Origin: Rhypophila decipiens
Taxonomy: Eukaryota > Ascomycota > Sordariomycetes > Sordariales > Naviculisporaceae
Reading direction: 5' to 3'
Assembly: GCA_033297075.1 (NCBI GenBank)
Contig: MU858293.1
Coordinates: forward strand, 1-46,891
DNA: 46,891 nucleotides
Shown one piece after another: positions 1 through 10,100 of this stretch. Numbering within the stretch: the stretch's first letter is position 1; every line of letters begins with the position of its first letter. Position numbers and translations under genes: made by a program. Below the pieces are notes generated by a model, which was given only the letters and a program-made list of their open reading frames with translations, searched no databases and was not told the DNA's origin.

Positions 1-390
1 TGATCAACTGACAACAATGCAACCAACCGCATGGAATATTGCCCCGCGGAAGCCCCCCAGAGCACCAGTAAGACCGCCAGTAGGGTGGTACAATAATGCA
101 AATACTTTGCATGTTGGTGGCGTCAAAACAAGCAATTTGCAGCCTTGAATTTAGGGCGCGACCAGCAGCGGCCCGTTCCAACGTCCACGCCGCATTCATC
201 TACCCTGACTTCCCGTGCTGTGCCGCACAACCCGCTGCATTTTCCTCCCGACTCTTGACTCCCTCTCCAAGTTTCGCTGTCTTTTCTTATTTTCTGTTTC
301 TGCAGCAGAAAAAAGACTTTCAGGGTCAACGACGCCACCAGACATCCGGATTTTGACTCCGTCCCAAACTGTTGTTACCTCTCTTCACTA
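1..390. other. 5' flank of the P450 gene
   Basis: This stretch precedes the P450 start codon. I see no convincing coding sequence: the short open frames on both strands have no recognisable composition. The last 150 bases are pyrimidine-rich, as is usual for a fungal promoter and leader. No TCGN5CGA motif like the one upstream of the megasynthase was found here. Confidence 0.5.
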
Positions 391-2288
391 ATGGGGCTTT
401 GGTTCCCAACCACGCAGGGCCTGGCAACGGCGCCAGACCAGATCTGGGCATACTGGAACCAGGCCGCACCATCCCTTCTCAACACCTTATCTCTACAGAT
501 CCTCATTGGACTCGTTGTCACGTACTGCATTGGCAGGGCCATTTACAATCTTTATTTTCACCCTCTGTCCAAGTACCCGGGCCCCAAGCTTGCAGCTGTC
601 ACGAATCTGTGGTGGGTTTACTCGAGGTAAGCTTGAGACAGCAGCAGGAATGACAAGGACATCTTGTTAATTGATCGGGGTGTTTAGCACGTCTGGGAAA
701 TATCCATGGATCATTAAGAATGTTATTCGAAAATACGGTATGCCGAAGGAACAAGAGAGTGACGGAAAAGTCATGCTGACAAACCATCTCCTCAGGACCC
801 ATTGTCCGAATTGCCCCTAATGAGCTTGTCTTTCTCACCCCACAAGCTGCCAAAGGTGCGTTACTGTCATCACCATGCCGCTCACGACTCAGCTGAACCA
901 TGTAAGATATATACCTGGCACAAGAGAAGAACATGGAACTGTTCACCTTGGTCGGATACGACGCTCTCGATACTGGGGATGGCGGCATCTCGGGAGAGAC
1001 CAATCCGAAAAGGCATCGCGAGATAGCCAAAAAGCTGTCTCCAGCTTTTAGCACGCGAAATTTACGGGCCAAGGAGACCATAATACACAAGTATATCGAC
1101 TTTTTTGTCCAACGGATGGCGGAGCACGGCACATCGGAAAAGGGAGTGGACATGGACAGGTGGAGCAACTGGCTAGCCATAGACCTCTCGGCTGCTCTGA
1201 CCCACGGCGAGGACCTGGGAAACATGGAAAATAGTAAGGCCTTTTTGCTATCTATCATTCTACTCATGTTTGTAACCTTCAACATATTATGGCTGACGCT
1301 GACACCTTTCAAAAACACAGTGCAAGACTCCATCGCCCTCAAGGGCGCCTTGAAGCTCAACCTCCTGCTCACCATGTCACAAATCACACGCAAGCTACCA
1401 ATGCTCAAGCCGCTCATGTATCTGTGCATTCCACCGTCCATCATATTGCTGATGCCCAAAGTCCTCAAGATGCAATCAGAAATGGTCCAGAGACGTCTCT
1501 CTCGCCGTGACGACACAACCAAACACCTCGACTACCTGGAGCAGATTGTCCCTTCAAACTCGGGCGACCCCAAGTCCTCCTCCCCAGCGCAAGCGTCGTC
1601 TTATACCAAGGCCGAGCTCCTCCACATAGAAAATATCGCCACTCAACTTCTCCTAGCAGGGTGGATGCCCATCACCGATCAGATCTACTCGCTCACGCTC
1701 TTCCTCCTCCGCGAACCGGAAGCTTACCACCGACTAACAACCGAGATCCGGACGGCGTTTGCCAAATACGACGACATTACTATCTCCTCTGCCGACCACA
1801 ATCACTGCCAGTACCTCCACGCCTGCGTGCAAGAGGCCTTGCGCTTGCACCCGCAAACATCCGATGGTCTCCCCAGGATCAGCCCAGGGGCAATCATCGA
1901 CGGGAATACCATCCCGGCCGGGGTAATCTGCCAGATCAGCTACTTCGCCGCGTCGCGCGATGCTCGGTATTTCACCGACGGGGACAAGTTTAGGCCCGAG
2001 AGGTGGCTGCGGGCTGATCATGCATTGTACAATGCACGCTACAAGGACGATGATCTCAAGGCTGCCAAGCCGTTTAGTCAAGGTCCGAGGGGGTGTCCTG
2101 GTGGGCCCATTGCTACGGCGGTGATTCGGCTCTTTATTGCCAAGGTGCTGTGGAGGTTTGATTTGCATCTGGGTGCTGGTGCTGGCAGCGGCACAAGGAT
2201 GCCTGATTTTGATAGGGATTATAGGTTCCTTACTTTTTGGGAGAAGCCTGAGTTTTGGGTTAGGTTTGAGGATAGGATGAGTAAGTAA
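391..2288 (+). CDS. Cytochrome P450 monooxygenase, CYP65-like, cluster tailoring enzyme
   Basis: Five exons: 391-626, 688-737, 796-855, 907-1233 and 1321-2288, giving 546 aa. A membrane anchor (about residues 30-50) is followed by a YPGPK hinge. The heme-binding loop [11 protein letters not shown] carries the thiolate Cys codon at 2094-2096. The K-helix EALR and the FRPERW motif are present. The N-terminal half ([29 protein letters not shown]) resembles the isotrichodermin C-15 hydroxylase-like P450s common in fungal clusters. The I-helix is odd: it reads AGWMPITD where AGxET(T/S) is expected, so the acid-Thr pair is missing. The fourth intron (1234-1320, 87 nt) is a multiple of three and has no stop. 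It is called an intron because removing it restores family-like sequence ([14 protein letters not shown]). As the first gene of the + strand cluster, it probably oxidises the PKS-NRPS product in the ER membrane. The substrate is unknown. Confidence 0.93.
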
Positions 2289-2555
2289 TTAGGAAGAAGT
2301 TGTTGGTGTATGATAATTTGGAACGTTGTGTTTTGTGACGCGGAGTGCCAAGGCCAAGCCCTTTGGCATGCCAGGGTGCTCTATGTAGATAAATACCGAG
2401 CACTGCGCTCTCTTCATGCTCTTATGAACTCTGTCTTCAGTACTCAATACATTCATTACTTTTGACCTCCCTTTTGTAGCTCTACTCGCGTGAGATGTTT
2501 CTAGGTGGAACGTTTGCTCGAAAGGAGACATAGATGCGTGTGCAGGGCTCCGAAT
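2289..2555. other. 3' flank of the P450 gene
   Basis: This AT-rich sequence after the P450 stop has no supportable gene. It presumably holds the 3' UTR and ends where the hairpin element begins. Confidence 0.45.
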
Positions 2556-2760
2556 AAAGTAAAGTAAAGTAAAGTAGGATTTCCGATTTGTCTTGAATAC
2601 CTTGAATACCTTATTCCTACATTAACCCTAACCCTTAATACCTATATTTACAGGGTTAAGGTTAGGGTTAGGGCTATATATAGAGATAACTATACTTAAT
2701 TAGGAAGTAAGGTATTCAAGGTATTCAAGACAAATTGGAAATCCTACTTTACTTAACTTT
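2556..2760. mobile_element. 205-bp hairpin (MITE-like) element with telomere-like core
   Basis: The left arm (2556-2617) and right arm (2702-2760) are long imperfect inverted repeats. Both carry AAAGT repeats, GTAGGATTTCC, then TTGTCTTGAATACC and a second GAATACC in mirrored order. The left edge has four AAAGT units; the right edge has ACTTT, ACTT and ACTTT. Inside, a second inverted pair consists of telomere-like repeats: TAACCCTAACCCTTAA at 2623-2638 and GGGTTAAGGTTAGGGTTAGGG at 2653-2673. The whole element could fold into one hairpin. No open reading frame and no clear target-site duplication are seen. Non-autonomous MITEs have this form, but a foldback of telomeric origin is also possible. 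Confidence 0.75.
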
Positions 2761-3665
2761 GGGGGTAATTTCGGCCCCCCTCACTTTGCCTTGTCTTGCT
2801 TTGCCTTGTCTTACGTTGAATTACGTTACTTTGTTCGGAGCGCTGTGCGTATGACGATTGACGAGGATCCCGGTGAAGAACAATATGTGCTGAACGGGTA
2901 CCTACCTTGGACAGATTCAAGACTTGCAAAGGACTTTTTTCAAATTCGCTCAAAAAGTACATTGCAGCTGCCAGTGCGCTTCCCAGTAATGCCCGTGCCC
3001 TTTGGGACAATCTGCCGAGCGAGAATTCCACGCCGTGACCCAACAGATGGTTCCCGCGTCGGATAACTGGTTAACATGCATATATTTAACCGGTGGTTGT
3101 TGGCTCTTGTTTGGCCCCCACTGATGGATATTTCGAATTGGTTGGCCCATGTTCGGTGGTTTTCTGGCGCCGTACCACGCAACGATTTGCTTTCAGTCGG
3201 CTGGCTGGATGTGATATTTGCTGTCTGCCTGGCGAGGTTGCCCAGTGAAGATTCCGATACTGCATACTGCAACATCTTGGGGGGCTGGAACATCTGTCGA
3301 GTCGACGTTTGGACGGGAAGGGATTCATCTTTACCAGTATCGTGCACCCAGACGTTCTTCGGGGATGGACGCGTATCTTTGAGTGTGAGTGAGCGTATTT
3401 CTGTGGCCAGCAGTGATATCGGCTTCGGATAGCAGGCGGCACAGTGCGTACTGGTAGTACTTTTGTAGGTACAGATTGGATGGCCCAAGACCATCAAATA
3501 ATATTGGTTTCAACTTGAAGTTCGTTCTCACTGTAAGATCTGTAGAGAGCTATAGAAAAGAATCACCAAGTCTCTCCAAGTTGCCCCGGTTCACCCATGC
3601 GTTGATGTGCTGATCTTATATGTATACTTTGCATCTGAGGTTACTACGCCGAGATATCAATCCAT
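2761..3665. other. Promoter region of the cluster regulator
   Basis: Immediately right of the hairpin is a short run of CTTTGCCTTGTCTTG repeats (about 2783-2812). The remainder contains only overlapping short open frames on both strands without codon-like composition, so I read it as the 5' regulatory region of the Zn2Cys6 gene. No TCGN5CGA site was found. Confidence 0.45.
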
Positions 3666-5728
3666 ATGGCGCATGCATCCATGTCCAGTGGGAGCTCCCA
3701 GTCTCTAGCTGGTGCTTCTGCTCCCGCTGGGGCCTCAGGCAGATCAGGCATCTCTACCAGAAGATCAGCTTGCGATGAGTGCCGCTTCTCAAAGTCCAAA
3801 TGTCTCCGACAACGACCCGAGCAAGCGCGATGCGATCGTTGCTTGCGGTCCGATTCAGAATGTATCATCAGTCCCATCTTCAGGATGAGGAATTGGGAGC
3901 CACCTTCCCGGGATACCATGAATTTCGACCACGAGAGTCTTGGCGCCGAGACCCTCGATATTAGCCCAAGCAAAAAGAAACGTCCCAGGCAAACTTGGCA
4001 AGGCCGCGACCAAGGTTCCATGTCCGCCTCGACCATGACCAACTTGGCTGCACACACCTCGGCATACTTTCCAATTCACGAGACTCCAAGCCCCGTCCTT
4101 GACCTCGATCCGGGCTCCGGGCCACCTGGAAACCATCAACATGAGCTTCCTATGGCTGACGACGGAATGTCCAGTGACTCGGACTGGCTGAGGAACTGGC
4201 TGCCGGTATCGCCGGAAACGGGGTTTACAGTTCCGTCCGTATCGACATACGAAGCTGGACCTCATGGTGGAGTGACTGACCTGGAGTTGTTGGGAAACAA
4301 TCTTTTCTCGACATTTGACATGGAAACGGAGAGGGGACAGAGCGTCGGTCTGTCATCTTATTTCGGGGCTGGGCCAAACGCGCCCATCCCCATGGCCGTC
4401 CCGCCACCCCCGCCACCAGCAGAGACCGAGCTCACGGCATATTTTCAACATGAACTTCCGCTAGATATATCAACAACAGAGACATTTACGAGCAAGACTG
4501 GATGGAATTCAGTTGAGTGGAATGCTCAGGAGGACCCTATGGTGTTTGACAATGCCCCTTTTGCGACGCACGAGCCAACAAGCACAAGAGAAACACCGCT
4601 CGTACGACTCTCCAAACTAGATAAAGATTTAGTGGCCATGCTGATTCAACTAGAGCAAGGCGTGGCAACGACGACCATAAAAGAACTGCTCGACACAGGC
4701 GCCGAGTCATCCGGCCGATCGATCGCTCATCAGATACTTGACAAAACCACGGAATATATTCAAATCCTCAAGCACTTGGTCGGAATCAGCTGCGGGAATC
4801 ATGAGTCGGAGACTCCGTCTTCTTCCGGCACATCATCTTGGAGCAGTGTCGTTACTCCATCCCCAACTACCAGTGGCAATACCTTTGGCAGGTCTTGGAA
4901 AAGCAGGAGACGAAGCTATTCCGACATGGAGGAAGACGATAGCAGCGACAGTATCATCAGCTCCGACAGTCCTGTTGCTACCACACGATGCCGCACACAA
5001 TCCGCTTCTTCTTTTTCTGCTGTTGTTCAAAAACGGCTCGAGTTAGACATGGCCGGCTTGCTTTCCGTTCTGGCTGCATACATGCGTCTAGTACAGCTCT
5101 ACCTTGTCCTCTTTACTCATATCCACCGATACCTCGTGGAGATATCCCAAAGCAACAGCCCGCAACTTGGGCCCATGTCAGGACTGGCTTTTAGTACTAG
5201 CTTTCCCATGCGTAGGTCTTGACCCTAACCCTTTCCAGTTTTCAACCACAACTTCACTGAAGAGAATAAAAACGGCTAACGAAATTCTAAATCTCTCACG
5301 AGTTGGAACAATTAACTACAGAGTCAGGAAATCTCCAGACCTTAATCCTGATTCAGATCGTCACAAATCTGTTTGAGAATATCGACGACCTGCTCGCCTT
5401 GCCCAAGGAATTTCGCATGAGCAAACGGCGTCGGACTCGGCAGGGCGCAAAGCAAGGCATCCTGGATTTGGCACCTCGAGGATTCTCCCATCTGACCCAC
5501 GATATCCTCCTATCTGAACAACAACAGGATAAAAAAGATTTTACCACCACCACCACGAGGAAAAGGGCCAGTGAGCGGCGTGGGAATACTGCCACTGGCA
5601 GTCACGGTCCTAGTAGTAGCGGCAACTATTACATGTACGATTGTAAAGGACGCAGTGGGGGTATCAAGGTTCTACGTAGATACATTGCCGAGGTCAAGCA
5701 TTTGCTGAGGGAAAATATAGCACCATAG
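3666..5728 (+). CDS. Zn2Cys6 transcription factor, AflR-type, likely cluster activator
   Basis: Two exons are proposed: 3666-5211 and 5322-5728, giving 650 aa. The binuclear zinc cluster is at residues 36-66, with spacing C-x2-C-x6-C-x9-C-x2-C-x6-C (CDECRFSKSKC ... CDRCLRSDSEC). It is followed by a basic SPSKKKRPR stretch. The middle is low-complexity, including a run of prolines near residue 245. A hydrophobic segment before the intron (LLSVLAAYMRLVQLYLVLF) and the continuation LQTLILIQIVTNLFENIDDLL in exon 2 match the C-terminal architecture of AflR-like regulators. Donor 5212 (GTAGGT) and acceptor 5321 (CTACAG) keep the frame; donor 5194 (GTACTA) is in the same phase and is an alternative. 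The intron contains CCCTAACCCT. Its position between the P450 and the megasynthase, on the same strand, suggests it activates this cluster in the nucleus. Confidence 0.9.
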
Positions 5729-7102
5729 TGCTGTCGTGCGAATAATGAAATGAATACCTGAATTTTGTTCAACCGACTCGCTTGCTGTTATCTGATGGTA
5801 TGGTATTGCCCTACATGTATTAACAGTCTGGCGCCGTATGAAGACAGGAGAACCAAGGTTGGTTGGTTGGTTGTGTTCATACCGTCCAGGTTGGTTGGGT
5901 CGCTCCTCCTCTAGAACAGGCCAGCGGATAGAAGTTGAAGTTGGTAAAAGAAAATCAATATTTCAAAAGCCTTTTCAAGGAGGGTGGCATCTACCATACC
6001 AGCCTGAGTCGCCCAGACCCGATGATGCATCAAGATACTGCCTACCAAAGTCCAACTGCATGTTCCAACAAAACAACCAGCATCAGGACTTTGGTTTTAC
6101 CCGAGAGCCACTCACTGGCACTCTGGCGGGGAACAACGACATTACTCGGACGGGACTCAGTGGAACAGCAGAACATATCGGGATGTCGTACTGCATGAAA
6201 TTGCAAAAAAAGCTTGACGGTGGCGTCAAGTATAACGAAAACAAAACTTCTCCAGCATAGGCCGATAACTTCCCGTCCGGGCATGTAGGGATGCGGCCCG
6301 GCCCGTCGGTGAGATTCTGAACTGTGGGTGTTGGGGGGGCAGACACGGGATTTCAGGCAAGGGCCCAAATAATCGACCCAAGTACCGATATGACGAGCAT
6401 ATTACTGTTCAATGAGATCGCCGATTGAATCGCCCGTCTGGTGTCTTTTTTTCAATCATCAGATTATTGTAGCACATGCATGTAAGAATGTGGCCAGCCT
6501 TTTGTGTGTGCCGCATTGCTGCTGGTGGTCCGGGCTCGTTTGACTTGAAAGGGTAATGATCCAGTTGGCAGATGTTGGTGCACAATCAGGTACTGTTTTC
6601 GAAAAGAACAGTCCCAACTGAACAGTTGGTGGGGGCCGTGTTTGTGCGGAACAATCTCTCGGGTCGAGTGGAGGCGACTGAGACGATGGGACAACTAATT
6701 AGGGAAGGAACTCGAGCTGAGGCTGGGTGGATGCTCGACCGCCGAATTCGCACCCAGCCCTACGGGCAGTTTTATCCCAAATGGGAGCATGGCTCTTTTT
6801 TTTTTCCTCGGAGACAAGCTGAAGAATATTGATTCCGAAAGAAAGGTCACCCCTCAGCCAGACGCCACCAGACAATGCCGAGAAAGCATAGGTAATCTGA
6901 GGACAGAGAGACGGATCAATGGATATCCTTTAGTAGAGATTCACTTCCAAAAGTGCCAAGCGTTTGTTTAGACGTCGGCTGCCACTTGTCTCAAAGCTCT
7001 CTTTTTGTCCTTCTCGTACTCAGACCAAGCGCACAGGTCAATAACAGTTCCTTGCACTTTCCACCACTCAATCTCCTGGAAACAACTTGTCGCAGGATTG
7101 CC
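5729..7102. other. Regulatory region upstream of the PKS-NRPS
   Basis: This 1.37-kb stretch lies between the regulator stop and the megasynthase start. Open frames of up to about 140 codons occur on both strands but overlap one another and look non-coding. The pyrimidine-rich sequence from about 6980 to 7090 is probably the 5' leader. The notable element is the dyad at 6721-6759, listed separately. Confidence 0.5.
6721..6759. promoter_or_regulatory. 39-bp dyad centred on a TCGN5CGA motif (candidate operator)
   Basis: A perfect 9-bp inverted repeat (GGCTGGGTG at 6721-6729, CACCCAGCC at 6751-6759) flanks 21 bases. The motif TCGACCGCCGA at 6735-6745 fits TCGN5CGA, the published consensus for AflR. 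Its centre and the dyad centre are both base 6740. It lies about 360 bp upstream of the PKS-NRPS start codon, and the neighbouring gene encodes an AflR-type zinc-cluster protein. Zinc-cluster dimers bind such palindromes. That this protein binds here is inference. Confidence 0.6.
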
Positions 7103-10100
7103 ATGGAGGGTGACAACTTGAAGAGGAAGCAGGCTAACCTTGCCAGTGCTGCATGGAACGAACCCATCGCCATTATCGGCACAGGTTGTCGCTTCCCAGG
7201 CAACGCCAATACCCCCTCAAAATTCTGGGATCTGCTATGCAACCCTCGGGATGTCCTTTCCTCAGTTGCTGGACGCTTCAGTCCAGAGGGTTGGCATCAC
7301 CACGATGGCAAGTACCACGGTCACTGCAACGTCAGAAGCTCGTACTTGCTAGAGGGCGACCAGCACTGTCGTTTCGATGCCCAGTTCTTTGGTATCAATG
7401 GCGTCGAAGCCGAGACGTTGGATCCGCAGGTCCGCTTGTTGCTGGAGACGGTCTATGAGGCGCTCGAGGGCGCCGGCTTGACTATTGAGGGCCTTCGGGG
7501 GTCAGATACAGCAGTGTATACAGGGGTATGAAACTTGTTATCTCACTCGAATTGACAGGAAGCTGACGTGAGTTACCTCGGCCTAATTCTAGATGATGGG
7601 AAACAGTTACAAGACCTTGATGGAACGCGATGTTGACAGTATTGGAACCTACCATGTCAGCGGCACCAGCGCTGCCATGATGTCGAACCGCCTGTCGTAT
7701 TTCTTTGACTGGCGGGGACCTTCTATCACAATCGACACAGCATGCAGCTCAAGTCTTGTCGCAGTCCATCAGGCCGTTCAACAGCTTCGAGCTGGACATT
7801 CACGCATAGCTGTCGCGGCCGGGTCGAACCTCATCCTTGATCCGGCCGACTACATCAGCATGAGCAAGCTTGACATGTTGTCTCCCGATGGTCGCTCACG
7901 CATGTGGGACAAGGACGCAAACGGCTATGCCAGGGGAGAAGGAGTGGCCGCAATTGTGCTCAAGACGCTCAGTGCGGCTGAAGCTGATGGCGACCACATT
8001 GAGTGTATTATCCGGGAGACGGCGACAAACCAGGATGGTAGAACGCGGGGCATTACCATGTAAGTGAGATCAAGTCACGGGTTGATTACTCTCTAACGGA
8101 TATACAGGCCAAGTCCGACGGCGCAGGCACAACTCATCCAGGACTGCTATGCTCGAGCTGGATTGGATCTGACAGACGCTCAACAACGCCCCCAATACTT
8201 TGAAGCTCATGGTGGGTAACTCTCACACCCGAACAAACAAAACATGCACTAACCTCTCATATTGTACGTGGGGCACAGGTACTGGAACGCCGGCTGGAGA
8301 TCCCGTCGAAGCCGAAGCAATCAGGAGAGCCTTCTTCCCAGCCACGGCCCAGAATATGCCTACGAATGATGAGCGTCTGCTTGTGGGTGGAGTGAAAACA
8401 GTCATTGGGCACTCGGAAAGCACGGCTGGCCTGGCCGGGCTAATCAAGGTCTCCCTGGCTCTGCAGCATGCCATCGTTCCGCCTAACCTTCTCTTCAACC
8501 AAATCAATCCCAAGGTAGAACCGTTCTACAAAGGCTTCTTGCAAATACCTACCAAGGCCACGGCTTGGCCCGACTCAGCCGGAGCTCAAGGGAACATGAA
8601 CGATGATCCTACCGCCGTTTGCCGGAGGGCAAGTGTGAATAGGTAATTAAGCCATACCTATCATATCACTTACAGACTCTCTCAGATCCCTAAGCTAACC
8701 CATCGTAGCTTTGGTTTTGGTGGCGCGAATGCACACGCTATCCTCGAGAGTTATATGCCGTCGCCCACTGACTTGAGACGTAACTCGGAGCTTTCCGTTT
8801 TCTCCTCCTCTGCTGTATCTTCTACTACTAGTACCTCTGCTTCCAGTTTTGTTATTCTTTCCTCTGCAACTCCTTCTTCTTCTTCTGCTTCCAGCCCTTC
8901 TTCTTTGCTTCCTACTGTCAAGCAGCCCGGGTCAAATTTTCTTCCTCTGGTATTCTCAGCAAACTCCGAGTCAGCCCTCATTTCCAATCTCGTCTCGACG
9001 CTCAAATTCATCCGCGACGATTCTCAAGGCCAGAAGAATATCGACCTGCGTGACCTGGCCATGACCTTGTATTCTCGTCGGTCCCGGCTCCCGTACTGCG
9101 TCTCTTTTTCTGCCTCAAATCTGGACGACCTCTGCCGCAAGATTGAAGCAGAAGTCCATGCCAACAATACCACCAGCCGTCGGATCAAAACTCTACCTCC
9201 TTGGCCTCAGGCTTCCACAACTTCTTCGGGAGCTATCAAGACCAAGACCAAGAAAAAGAAAAAGTTGCTCCTCATCTTTACCGGGCAGGGGGCGCAATCT
9301 CCACGCATGGGCGCATCCTTGATTGAACAGTCCCCCACCTGTGCGGCGGTTATTGACAAGCTGGAGGCAAGACTTGCTCGGTTGGTTCCAGAAAAGGATC
9401 GTCCATCTTGGTCGCTCAAGCGGGAACTTGTCCGACATTTGGGCAGTAATAACGATAGGAATGATACTTCTGATGGCGGTAAAATTCTTGGTGTTGGAAA
9501 AGCGGCGCTCTCACAGCCGCTTTGCACAGCGCTGCAAATCCTTCAGGTGGACCTCCTCCGCAGCGCGTTGCCAGGAGATGATGATGTCGAGATGGCAGCT
9601 GCGGTCGGGCACTCGTCGGGCGAGATTGCAGCTGCTTATTGCGCTGGTGTGATTTCGGCAGAGGACGCCATTTGCGTGGCCTACTATAGGGGATTAGGTG
9701 TGTCACGACGGTCTTCTGAAGAAAAGACCAAAGGAGCCATGTTGGCTGTCGGGACTGCCTTTCAGGACGCCATCTCGCTTTGCAACGAACCGGAATTTTT
9801 AGAGGGAACTACACCTCGACTTGAGGTGGCCGCAGTGAACTCGCCCAAGAGTGTGACTCTCTCTGGGGATGCGGACGCTGTTGAAGAGGCGGCTGTGATT
9901 TTTGAGGATGAAGGAAAGCCCGTCACCCGATTGAGGGTCGATAATAAAGCTTACCATTCCCGCCATATGATTCCCTGCTCGGCTGGTTATCGTGCGGCGC
10001 TTGAGAGGCTGCATGTCGATGTCAACTTGAGTCGTGGTGACGATTCAAGCTGCCACTGGGTGTCTAGCGTCGGCAAGGATGCAAATTCTGGCAGTGGTAT

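Noticed and set aside
599..1522. 307-codon open frame on the minus strand
   Set aside because: It lies antisense to the well-supported P450 exons and resembles no protein family; it is a reading-frame shadow.
2621..2673. A true telomere end
   Set aside because: Only two or three variant repeats occur on each arm, and unique genes lie on both sides; it is interstitial.
2940..3497. Overlapping minus-strand open frames upstream of the regulator
   Set aside because: Several frames are open at once, with no motif and no splice structure; this looks like ordinary promoter sequence.
5838..6260. 140-codon + strand frame upstream of the PKS-NRPS
   Set aside because: It has no recognisable protein and overlaps open frames on the other strand; it is treated as regulatory sequence.
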